NCBI RefSeq assembly: GCF_016756615.1
Contig: NZ_AP023262.1
Span: 6,511,501-6,575,500 of the forward strand
Direction of reading: 5' to 3'
Length of the DNA: 64,000 nucleotides
From: Mesorhizobium sp. L-8-3
GTDB taxonomy: Bacteria; Pseudomonadota; Alphaproteobacteria; Rhizobiales; Rhizobiaceae
Every line of letters begins with the position of its first letter. Position 1 is the stretch's first letter. Position numbers and translations under genes: made by a program. The notes below the pieces were generated by a model that had not been told where the DNA came from, searched no databases, and was given only the letters and a program-made list of their open reading frames with translations. Shown here in pieces: positions 1 to 7,075 of this stretch.

Positions 1-712
1 ATTGCACCGACGGGGCGAACGTCACGGCCTCGCCGTCCTGTCGCGCTTCGAGCGCCGTCACCGCTTTTTCCTCGATCGCTTCAAGCCCGAAGAAGACGAG
101 GCGGTCGCCGACAGCGAGCTTTGCCGGCCGCGAAACGACAGGACCGCCGGTGCTGCCCAGCCGAAGCAGGTTGACGGGAGCCGGCCTGCCGAAGGCGGCG
201 GCATCGTTGACGTCGCCATGAGCGATGATCTGCTCGATCGTCTCGAAGGTCTGCGGCCGCTCGTCCTGGCCCGGCACACTCATCACCTTGAGGCCCCTGC
301 GGATGCGCGTTTCGGCGCCGGCATCGAGCGTGAAGGCGAGCATGGTCTGCGCGGCGAGGCCCGGGCGCATTCGATATCCGATCAGCCGTGTCAGCCGCAG
401 CACCGAATCGCGCTCGCGCGCCGTGCGCAGATAGAGTTCGTTGGCGATCCTTTCGTTGTAGAAGGTCAGTACGTCGCCGACGGCCGCGAAGAGTTCGATG
501 AGCGTGATCGCGTAATCGTCGCTCTCGCGGGTGGTCAGCGAGGCAAGAGCCGGCTGTCCGGCGATTGCCTCCAGCATCGTCTCGCGGAAGCTGGCGAAGG
601 TCCCGATCCTGTAGGCGATCGCGGAGAGACCGGGGCGGTTCCAGATCTCGAACGGAACCGGCGGCGACGGCGAGCTGCAGCAGGAGCAGAAGGCGGAATG
701 CGGCAGCGACAT
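1..712 (-). CDS. eCIS baseplate assembly protein (wedge component), 3' end outside window
   Basis: Second of two consecutive large baseplate-wedge-type genes of the injection system. The ATG lies one base after the TGA of the preceding baseplate gene (TGA-C-ATG), so translation is probably coupled. The visible ~237 residues start with MSLPHSAFC and a Cys-rich stretch (CSCCSS). They continue with a segment typical of the N-termini of putative baseplate assembly proteins: LSAIAYRIGTF, then RESDDYAITLIELFAAVGDVLTFYNERIA, where an acidic/aromatic helix precedes the gpJ-like part. This resembles the corresponding part of the neighbouring gene (LVELMAYAGDYLSYYQD), which supports two paralogous wedge subunits as in Afp/Pvc 11 and 12. 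The C-terminus is beyond the left edge, so length and completeness cannot be judged. Confidence 0.8.
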   Translation of the reverse strand, partial: MSLPHSAFCSCCSSPSPPVPFEIWNRPGLSAIAYRIGTFASFRETMLEAIAGQPALASLTTRESDDYAITLIELFAAVGDVLTFYNERIANELYLRTARERDSVLRLTRLIGYRMRPGLAAQTMLAFTLDAGAETRIRRGLKVMSVPGQDERPQTFETIEQIIAHGDVNDAAAFGRPAPVNLLRLGSTGGPVVSRPAKLAVGDRLVFFGLEAIEEKAVTALEARQDGEAVTFAPSVQ

Positions 713-713
713 G

Positions 714-3218
714 TCACAAGCCTCCTACCGCGCTGAGACGCAGCACGCCGTTCTCGGGAAAGTTGCGGTCGTTGTCGAGGCGCGCGATCTCGAAGGGGCC
801 GATCTCGATAAGCCCGCGATCGAGCTCTGCTTGCGGCAGTTCCCAGAAGCGCTTGAACAGCATGACTTCTGCCGAGTTCACCCCCTCGATGGCTTCGACC
901 GCCGCATAGAGGCGCGACAGGTAGACCGCTCCCCCGAAACCGAAGTTGAGCGGATGGAAGAAGCCCCGCGAGCCGTCGGCAAAGCTGCGGTTGGAGAGCA
1001 CCCGCAATGCCTCGCCCAATACGTCGCCGCGGAAATGGCCGGTGCCGACGCAGAGCCGGATGTCGATCTCCAGCGGAACGTAGATCGCAGCGCGGATGTT
1101 CAGGTCGTAGCCGGCGAGCTTGAACCGGGTCAGATGCGACTTGACCGCCGCCGCGAAAGCCGGCTGCAGTTCCGCGCCGCCACCCGGCAGCCTCCTCAGG
1201 TCCGCCTCGTCGACAGGGTGGATGGCGACGAAAACGGTGTACCAGCTTCCCGTCCAGTGGAAGCTCGCCTTGGCTGCCGCGACCGCCGGATGCCTGAGCG
1301 CGACCTCTTCCCAGTCGCGCTCGGTCACGGCGCGAAACTGCACGGCGCGGAAGGCTTCCGGCGCGATCTGGCGGACCTGCTCGATCGTCTCGGGGTCCTC
1401 GCCGAAGCGGGCAGGCAGCGGCTGGCGCACCCGCTCGATGGCAGCCGCGGCCGGGCCGTCGGCCACCGCATGGACCAGTGTGCCCCAGCCGCAATTGCCC
1501 GCGGCACCGTTGCCGATCCGGTAACGCGCCATCGCGCGCTGGGCTCCGAGCGGTCGCCTTCCGTATCGGTCGTCGCCGAAACGCAGCACCGCATCGCCCG
1601 CATTGTCGATCTCGGCGACGAAGTGCTGATCGAAGGGACCGCTATCGAGCAGGTTCGGCACCGGCGTCCAGGATTCGGCGCCCGGAATTCCGGCAAACTC
1701 CAGCGACAGCCGGACGGCGGGGCCGTCGGCCGCCTGGGTGAGCGGCGCGTCGCGCAAGGCGAGCGAGGGCAAGGGCCAGCGGCCGGCCCCGCTGTCGGGA
1801 AGCGTCAGCGTGCCGAGGGACGTGTCGCGCTCCACCGTGCGGCCGTGATCGGCGGGAACCGTGTTGCCGCGGGCCACCGTTACGGGATCGACGGGCACAT
1901 CCTGGTCCGTCAACGCCGATACGCAGAGCGGAAAAACGAGCGCATCGTCTTGCGCCCAGGTGACGTGCAGCAGCGGCAGCGCCGGGTCGGCGACATTGAG
2001 GCGGGGCGTGAGCGTGCCCCCGGGTAAGGCGTTGGTGAAGGCGGCATCCTCGGTCAGTTCGACCTCCTCGACGAGGACGACCTGCCGATGCCGCGGATCC
2101 GCATCGGGCAGCGAGCCGGTGACGGGGCTGCGGACCTCCTCCAGCAGCAGGTATTCTCCGGCTACGAGGTCGGGCGGGATGGCGATGCCACCCGCGGTGA
2201 CCGCGTAGAGGAAGGCGCTGGTCGCCCCCTTCGCCAGGCAGCATTGGGCGTCCGCCCAGCTGTGGATCCTGATCTCGTTGTTGGTGTCGATGACGCGGAC
2301 CGGCGCCATCGTCTCGAACACCGTGGCCTCGCTCAGTGCCGGATCGCTGTCGAAATCGGCCGTGACCGGAATGACGGGTCCCGGCGCCCCAGCTTCGCCG
2401 ACCAGCGGGACACCGATCCGGCTGACCAGCCTCGTGCTCCGAGGCACGACGGCATTCGAGCCGGCTACCGCCACGAAGTGGACGAAGGTCGCAGCGTTGC
2501 GGCCGTTCCGCATCGTATAGTCGATGAGGCGGGCATGCCGCGCCGCGGAGATGCGATGCAGGCAGGTATCGAGGAACCCTTCCGTGCCCGGTCCGGCGTC
2601 CTGATAATAGCTCAGATAGTCGCCGGCATAGGCCATCAGCTCGACGAGCGTCATCCCGAGATCGGCCGGAAGCCGTTCCAGCCAGTTCGGATTGCGCTCG
2701 GCGATCAGGTCGGTCATCAGCCGGCGGAAGCTCTGATAATCCTTCGCCAGATAGTCGAGCGCCGGCTCTTCCAGCACCGTTGGCGGACAGTCGTGCGTCG
2801 GCCGGCAATCGAGATCGCTGGGGCAGCTGGCCTTGAAGCCGAACTGGGCCTGTGAGCGTTCGACATCGATCGCGGCATGGTCCATGTCCAGGACATAGGC
2901 CGAGAAGTCCCCTTCGCGGTCGACGAAGACGCGCAAGGTCAGCGGGTCGCCGGGATCCGGCTCGACATCGAGTACCCTGATGTCCACGATCCTGATGCCG
3001 CCGAGAACGGAGAAATTGGCGGCCGTCACTGCCGGCGGGACGGGAGCAGGCTTCAGAAAGACCACGTCCAGCACGTGCTGCCGCCCAGGCAGCGCCAGGA
3101 GGTCGCGCCGGTATTCGATGAAGTCGATGCCGTTCAGCGGATGGGCGGGGTCGCGCAGCACGCCCGAGCGGCGTTCGTCCTCGCACAGCACCAGACCATC
3201 TGACGACAGAACCACCAT
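714..3218 (-). CDS. eCIS baseplate J-like wedge protein (834 aa)
   Basis: Large baseplate subunit of the contractile injection system, of the gpJ/Pvc11 type that builds the wedges around the hub. Residues ~145-260 hold the segment LAKDYQSFRRLMTDLIAERNP followed by LVELMAYAGDYLSYYQDA, characteristic of putative baseplate assembly proteins. The C-terminal half (VAAAKASFHWTGSWYTVFVAIHPV, then NIRAAIYVPLEIDIRLCV) matches the baseplate-J core. It starts 7 bases after the gp25-like gene and ends one base before the next wedge gene. Length is ordinary for the family. Several Asp/Gly-rich loops suggest surface regions. The assignment to a wedge protein is firm; calling it the Pvc11 or Pvc12 equivalent is inference. 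Confidence 0.88.
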   Translation of the reverse strand: MVVLSSDGLVLCEDERRSGVLRDPAHPLNGIDFIEYRRDLLALPGRQHVLDVVFLKPAPVPPAVTAANFSVLGGIRIVDIRVLDVEPDPGDPLTLRVFVDREGDFSAYVLDMDHAAIDVERSQAQFGFKASCPSDLDCRPTHDCPPTVLEEPALDYLAKDYQSFRRLMTDLIAERNPNWLERLPADLGMTLVELMAYAGDYLSYYQDAGPGTEGFLDTCLHRISAARHARLIDYTMRNGRNAATFVHFVAVAGSNAVVPRSTRLVSRIGVPLVGEAGAPGPVIPVTADFDSDPALSEATVFETMAPVRVIDTNNEIRIHSWADAQCCLAKGATSAFLYAVTAGGIAIPPDLVAGEYLLLEEVRSPVTGSLPDADPRHRQVVLVEEVELTEDAAFTNALPGGTLTPRLNVADPALPLLHVTWAQDDALVFPLCVSALTDQDVPVDPVTVARGNTVPADHGRTVERDTSLGTLTLPDSGAGRWPLPSLALRDAPLTQAADGPAVRLSLEFAGIPGAESWTPVPNLLDSGPFDQHFVAEIDNAGDAVLRFGDDRYGRRPLGAQRAMARYRIGNGAAGNCGWGTLVHAVADGPAAAAIERVRQPLPARFGEDPETIEQVRQIAPEAFRAVQFRAVTERDWEEVALRHPAVAAAKASFHWTGSWYTVFVAIHPVDEADLRRLPGGGAELQPAFAAAVKSHLTRFKLAGYDLNIRAAIYVPLEIDIRLCVGTGHFRGDVLGEALRVLSNRSFADGSRGFFHPLNFGFGGAVYLSRLYAAVEAIEGVNSAEVMLFKRFWELPQAELDRGLIEIGPFEIARLDNDRNFPENGVLRLSAVGGL

Positions 3219-3225
3219 GTTCCCC

Positions 3226-3606
3226 TCAAACCGCGACAGGATGCCTGAAGACTTCTTCGCGCCGCTCCCCCGTATCCCGAGGGCTGTAGGCGACGGTGAT
3301 TTCGAGCGTAGCCTCCGACGCCAGCACCGAGACCTTCTCGACAGAGACCACCGGATCCAGCCAGCGGATCAGCGCGCCGTGGATCAGCTGCTCCGTCGCC
3401 GCGGCCAGCGCATCCGATGCCGGGGCAAAAACCAGCTGCTTGACCCCGCAGCCGAATTCCGGCCGGTTGACCCGCTCGCCGGGCGCGGTGAACAGGACGA
3501 GATAGATGAGATCCCGCAGGTGGTCGTCGCGGCCGGTAAGCGCGCTCGCTCCCAATTCGCTGACGGCGAAGGGGAAATCCAGGAATGGGCGGTCAGCCAG
3601 CATCAT
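3226..3606 (-). CDS. gp25/gpW-like baseplate wedge protein
   Basis: 126-residue protein of the GPW/gp25 family, which in phages and eCIS docks the sheath onto the baseplate and carries a lysozyme-like fold without enzyme activity. Recognisable parts are LVLFTAPGERVNRPEFGCGVKQLVFAP, the hallmark of the family (PGER.NRPEFG), and the C-terminal strand region EKVSVLASEATLEITVAYSP. It begins with two consecutive ATGs; the first overlaps the stop of the preceding 101-aa gene by four bases (ATGA), so the two are translationally coupled. Gene order spike / small protein / gp25 / J-type wedge is that of a compact phage-tail-like baseplate module. Confidence 0.93.
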   Translation of the reverse strand: MMLADRPFLDFPFAVSELGASALTGRDDHLRDLIYLVLFTAPGERVNRPEFGCGVKQLVFAPASDALAAATEQLIHGALIRWLDPVVSVEKVSVLASEATLEITVAYSPRDTGERREEVFRHPVAV

Positions 3607-3908
3607 CCGTAATCCACATCGACGACCGTCACCGGCTTGGTTTCATCGTGCTCGCAGTACACCTTGATGGCGGACTTGTTGTTCTCGAGATGCCGCACGA
3701 TGCCGCGCGCGATCGCCACAAACAGGCGCCTGCGGTCGCGCACGGTCGTGTCGGACGCGTTGAGGTCGAGCGACGGCAGCCCGTCCGCGGTCATCAGCGC
3801 GTTGAGCTCCTGCTCGATCTCCTCGGCCATGGAATCGGTGAAGCGAGGATCGGTAAAGCCGACGCTGCCGGCAGCACTGAGATTTCCGGGGATCAGCTTG
3901 TCTGCCAT
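3603..3908 (-). CDS. small conserved-looking eCIS protein, function unknown (101 aa)
   Basis: A 101-residue gene between spike and gp25, starting at MADKLIPGNL 5 bases after the spike stop and overlapping the gp25 gene by the ATGA junction. No PAAR repeat, LysM or enzyme motif is visible. The middle (MAEEIEQELNALMTADG) is probably helical, and the C-terminal part (RRLFVAIARGIVRHLENNKSA) looks like an amphipathic helix followed by a short beta segment ending VTVVDVDYG. A longer in-frame reading exists upstream but overlaps the spike gene and is not expected to be used. Its place in the baseplate module suggests a baseplate or spike accessory protein; no function can be read from the sequence. 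Confidence 0.72.
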   Translation of the reverse strand: MADKLIPGNLSAAGSVGFTDPRFTDSMAEEIEQELNALMTADGLPSLDLNASDTTVRDRRRLFVAIARGIVRHLENNKSAIKVYCEHDETKPVTVVDVDYG

Positions 3909-3913
3909 GCCCG

Positions 3914-4630
3914 CTACTCCAGGAAGACCTTGAGGGACACCAGGCTCGGGCTCGGCGGCGGCATGGGCGCGACCGGCGGCGCCGGCGTGACGGGCAGTAT
4001 GCCAAGAGCCAGCTCGCCCGGATGTACATGCGTGTTGAAGAGCCCCACCAATTGCGCCAGATAGCTGAGCAGTTGGTCGCCAAGCACGGCCGGATGCGCG
4101 GCCGAGTCGCTGCCTTCCTGGATCAGCGGGGCGCTGGAGACGACACGAACGGCACCCTTGATGGTGACGGTGCCCGTCGCGACGCTGACTTCGACGGAAT
4201 TCAAACCGAGAGCGTCGGTCAGAGTGATCGTCTGCGTCTTGTCGTCGAGGACGGTGGTCAGGCCGAGTTCGCTGCGCCAGATCTTCGTCATCGGCTCGCT
4301 CGGGCTTCCGGGCGGCTTCATCGGCAGTTCGCCGGTGCCCCAATAGCATCCCGCCCAGATCGGCCGCGACACGTCGCCCGCTTCGAACTCGATCCACACG
4401 CCGGCTCCGACCGGCGGCACCGAGAAGAAGCCGGACGTCGGTCCGGCATAAGGCGTGCAGGGCTTGGCCCAGCCGGTCGGTATCTCGCCGAGAACCTCCG
4501 GCACGAAGGCCTGCAGCCGGCCGAGGAACAGGGGGTCGTTGTTGTTCATCACGGTTCCGGCGAACTTGCCGTAGACGCGGTTGCGCCCGTCACCCTTGCC
4601 CGCTCCAGTCGTCATGCCGTCGCCGAACAC
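3914..4630 (-). CDS. eCIS central spike protein with gp5/gpV-type OB fold
   Basis: 238 residues. The N-terminal part (VYGKFAGTVMNNNDPLFLGRLQAFVPEVLG) followed by VPPVGAGVWIEFEAGDVSRPIWAGCYWG is the gpV/gp5/VgrG OB-fold signature that forms the head of the membrane-puncturing spike. Residues ~125-175 are short beta repeats (TVLDDKTQTITLTD, VEVSVATGTVTIKG) suggesting a small beta-helix. The C-terminus carries LFNTHVHPG and a Pro-rich linker (PAPPVAPMPPPSP). The start is a GTG with a strong GAGGAGG ribosome site just upstream; an in-frame ATG five codons later is the alternative. In Afp/Pvc the hub and OB fold are on one VgrG-like protein; here the hub is a separate upstream gene. Confidence 0.88.
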   Translation of the reverse strand: MFGDGMTTGAGKGDGRNRVYGKFAGTVMNNNDPLFLGRLQAFVPEVLGEIPTGWAKPCTPYAGPTSGFFSVPPVGAGVWIEFEAGDVSRPIWAGCYWGTGELPMKPPGSPSEPMTKIWRSELGLTTVLDDKTQTITLTDALGLNSVEVSVATGTVTIKGAVRVVSSAPLIQEGSDSAAHPAVLGDQLLSYLAQLVGLFNTHVHPGELALGILPVTPAPPVAPMPPPSPSLVSLKVFLE

Positions 4631-4640
4631 CAGCCCCTCC

Positions 4641-5774
4641 TCACGCCACCGCTGCCAGTGGATCGATGAACACCTCGGCTCCCGTCAGCCCGACGGCATT
4701 GCGCCATGCCGAGAAGCTCTGGCTGTAGTTGTCGCGCGAGATGCGATGGGTCACCGACTGGACGTAATAGAGGCCGCTGTTCTGCCGGCCCGCACCCCGC
4801 ACGAGTACCGGCAGGCCGGCCAGCAGCGGGCGCGCATATTTTATCCCGTCGACCTCGCCGCTCGCCGTTATCGCGCGGCTCGATTCGCTGGCTCGCGCGA
4901 AGGCCTGGGCCTGGGCTTCGGCCGGGCTTGCCGCGTCGGTGGCGGCGGGGCGCGTGACCGGTGGCGGGATGATGCGGTTGAGGGCCGGCTCCAGCCCCAT
5001 TGGCAATTCGGTCGAGACCGGGGCGACCGTCGGGATCGGCGCCCGGCTGCGCGGATCGACGGAAACGCCCATCACGGATGTCGGCCCCAGCATGTCGTTG
5101 GAAACGGAGAAATTGCTGAGGTTGGTCTGGGTGCCGAAATCGATCGAGAGCACGCCTTGCGGGGGCATATGGGTCAAAGGCGGATGGAAATGTCCGATAT
5201 CGAGGCCGACCACCGGATCGGGCTGGACGTAAAGCTCGTAATTGTTGCGGCTCGCCATCTGGAACAGATAGGACGAGTCGAAGTCGCGCTGGTTCGACGT
5301 CGTGTCCAGCATGGTTCGGAGCGGGGGCGTCGGGAAAACCGACGGGATCATCGCATATTTGCCGAAGATGGCGGCTGCGATCGCGCTGTCCGGCAGGTTC
5401 GGCCAGGTGAAGGGCTGCTGGATATGCGCCATGATCGTGGCGAGTGCGTCCATTCCCACCACTTCCAGCCGCGAAGCGCCGGGCTGGTTGGCGGCACTCA
5501 ACCGCGCGTCCTTGACGTAGCCGTTGACCAGCGCCTGCGGAATGCCGAGACCGAGCGAGACGCGGATGGTGATCGGCACCAGCGGGCGGAAGATGTCGAT
5601 CGCCAGTGCATCGAAATCGCCGAACATGTTGCGGCTCAGATCGAAGTGCAGGCGGAAAACCGAGGCTTGTCCCACCGAGGTCTCCACCTCGATTTCGCGC
5701 AACGCCTGGAAGAAGATAACCGGCAGCGGCGCCATCGCGACCTGGACGACGAAATAGGATGGCAGCAGGCCCAT
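4641..5774 (-). CDS. eCIS baseplate hub protein (gp27/gpD-like)
   Basis: 377 residues from the ATG at 5774, which lies two bases after the stop of the small LysM-like gene; a longer reading upstream is Arg-rich and overlaps that gene, so it was not chosen. The N-terminal half (YFVVQVAMAPLPVIFFQALREIEVETSVGQASVFRLHFDLS) and the motif LTIRV/ VNGYVKDARLSA with LEVVGMDALATIMAHIQQPFTWPNLPDSAIAAAIF match the late-control/hub family, which forms the trimeric collar joining tube and spike. C-terminal part ends SVTHRISRDNYSQSFSAWRNAVGLTGAEVF, typical of hub proteins. A low-complexity Pro/Ala stretch sits at about residues 265-300. It works directly with the OB-fold spike encoded next. Confidence 0.85.
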   Translation of the reverse strand: MGLLPSYFVVQVAMAPLPVIFFQALREIEVETSVGQASVFRLHFDLSRNMFGDFDALAIDIFRPLVPITIRVSLGLGIPQALVNGYVKDARLSAANQPGASRLEVVGMDALATIMAHIQQPFTWPNLPDSAIAAAIFGKYAMIPSVFPTPPLRTMLDTTSNQRDFDSSYLFQMASRNNYELYVQPDPVVGLDIGHFHPPLTHMPPQGVLSIDFGTQTNLSNFSVSNDMLGPTSVMGVSVDPRSRAPIPTVAPVSTELPMGLEPALNRIIPPPVTRPAATDAASPAEAQAQAFARASESSRAITASGEVDGIKYARPLLAGLPVLVRGAGRQNSGLYYVQSVTHRISRDNYSQSFSAWRNAVGLTGAEVFIDPLAAVA

Positions 5775-5776
5775 GC

Positions 5777-6064
5777 TCACACGCCTCCATCGGGGCCCGG
5801 CACGCCGATGCGCCGGCCGGGCGGCTCCGAGAGATCGACGGGCCGGCGGGTGAGATTGACGTCGCAGAGACGCCAGAACTGTTCCGGATCGCCGAGGGCG
5901 CGCCACGCCAGAAGGTCGGTGCGGTCGCCCTCATTCACCTTCATCGATAGGCTGGCCGAGCCCACGGGTATGAAACGCATGCGCTTGTAGCGGATCATGC
6001 GGCCATCGGGCCCGTCGATGAATGCATCAGCGATGTGTTCGTAGCGGCTGCCCCTGAAGAACAT
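5777..6064 (-). CDS. small LysM-like / gp53-like baseplate protein (95 aa)
   Basis: Short basic protein, MFFRGSRYEHIADAFIDGPDG at its start, with the segment TDLLAWRALGDPEQFWRLCDVNLTRRPVDLSEPPGRRIGVPG. The pattern (acidic residue, then L/WRALGDP..WRL.D.N....P..L..G..I.VP) is that of LysM-like modules in tail proteins such as P2 gpX and T4 gp53. In Afp7/Pvc7 a LysM domain follows a CIS-tube domain in a single polypeptide; here the CIS-tube domain protein is the gene immediately before, so the two halves appear to be separate genes. No signal peptide. Role inferred: baseplate/hub linkage to the tube. Confidence 0.72.
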   Translation of the reverse strand: MFFRGSRYEHIADAFIDGPDGRMIRYKRMRFIPVGSASLSMKVNEGDRTDLLAWRALGDPEQFWRLCDVNLTRRPVDLSEPPGRRIGVPGPDGGV

Positions 6065-6080
6065 GGCGCCTCCTGGTCGT

Positions 6081-6734
6081 CTAGATCGGTGTGATCGCTT
6101 CCAGTCCCGTCTTGTCGCCGAGCAGGTTCAGGGCGGACATCGCCTCCTTCTGCGTGAAGGAAGCGAGATAGACCCAGTAGCCCGGATTGGTGACGTCGAG
6201 GTCGCGATAGGTCAGCACTTTCAAGGACAGGTCCGCCTTGGCGCGGATCGGGTTGAGCTTCTGGTCGAATGCCTCTTCCTTGATCGACAGGCTCTGGATC
6301 TGGACCGGCAGAACGCGCCTGGGCCCCCAGATCAGAAGCGCGAGCGGTGCCTGCTCGCCAAGGATGAAGGCGCTGCCGGCCAGCGCCAGAGCCTCGTTGG
6401 CGATCACCACCGGATAGGAGGGGTAGACCAGCCGCTCGAGCGCTGCGATAACCGGATGAAGCCCGTTCTCGACGGTGATGGCATTTTCCGACGGCCGTTC
6501 GAGCTGGTCGGCCGCATCGATCTCCACGGAAAAGGTCATCGTTTCCTGCGGCGGCCCGTTCACGCGATTGGCGTCTCCCCGCCCTCCGCCGCTGCTGCCC
6601 TGCAACTGGAGCGAACGCGACACCTCGTCGGGATTGTACTGAAAGACGATGACGGTCGGGAACAGGTCGGGCAGCCGATAGGCGACGATACCGCCCTTGA
6701 GCACGCGCGGACTGCGTGGAAACTCCGACCCCAT
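6081..6734 (-). CDS. eCIS tube-initiator / CIS-tube domain protein (Afp7/Pvc7 N-terminal type)
   Basis: 217 residues from MGSEFPRSPRV at 6734, chosen because a GAGGAGGG ribosome site lies just upstream. The motif TVIVFQYNPDEVSRSLQLQ, then ETMTFSVEIDAADQLE and PVIAALERLVYP, is the contractile-injection-system tube N-terminal domain, the adaptor between baseplate hub and inner tube. The middle segment (ALLIWGPRRVLPVQIQSLSIKEEAFDQKLNPIRAKADLSLKVLTYRDL) is the conserved beta-rich core of the same domain. Its usual LysM domain is supplied by the next small gene. It is the first gene after the cargo block and follows a 341-base AT-rich gap, so it may begin a separately controlled transcript. Confidence 0.86.
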   Translation of the reverse strand: MGSEFPRSPRVLKGGIVAYRLPDLFPTVIVFQYNPDEVSRSLQLQGSSGGGRGDANRVNGPPQETMTFSVEIDAADQLERPSENAITVENGLHPVIAALERLVYPSYPVVIANEALALAGSAFILGEQAPLALLIWGPRRVLPVQIQSLSIKEEAFDQKLNPIRAKADLSLKVLTYRDLDVTNPGYWVYLASFTQKEAMSALNLLGDKTGLEAITPI

Positions 6735-7075
6735 CGCCTGCCCTCCTCGGAACGCCCCCCAAGGAATTACCAGTGAGAGTAGCATTGTTTGACGGGCGGA
6801 AAAACCAAATTCTGCAATCTTATTCGCCGAACGATAACGTTCGCAAGATATCTATAAGTAATGCGTGTTGTTCATCGCATTTATACCGATCGATAGTTGA
6901 CGACATCATCCATTGTGAAATCCAAGGTTGTAGAACTAATTTTTATGAAAACTTGCACAATATTGGCCACGCTTCCATGAAAATTTGGCAGCGACATCCA
7001 TTCCGTCTCACTTCCGTCAAGACGGTTGGTCGCCGGCCGCAGCCTGGCAGCTTGAGTTATCCTGGGCCGTTGCCC
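6735..7075. promoter_or_regulatory. AT-rich intergenic spacer between cargo block and baseplate genes
   Basis: 341 bases between the last DUF4157 gene and the CIS-tube gene, clearly richer in A/T (especially ~6790-7000) than the surrounding coding DNA and much longer than any other gap in this operon, where genes are 0-40 bases apart. No convincing gene is seen on either strand; an open frame on the plus strand across it has no recognisable motifs or ribosome site and runs into the antisense of the DUF4157 gene. It probably contains a secondary promoter or a recombination scar left by cargo exchange; neither could be shown from the sequence alone. Confidence 0.45.

Noticed and set aside
711..2027. 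Plus-strand open frame of 438 codons across the baseplate J gene
   Set aside because: Arg/Gly/Ala-rich shadow of the minus-strand gene without motifs.
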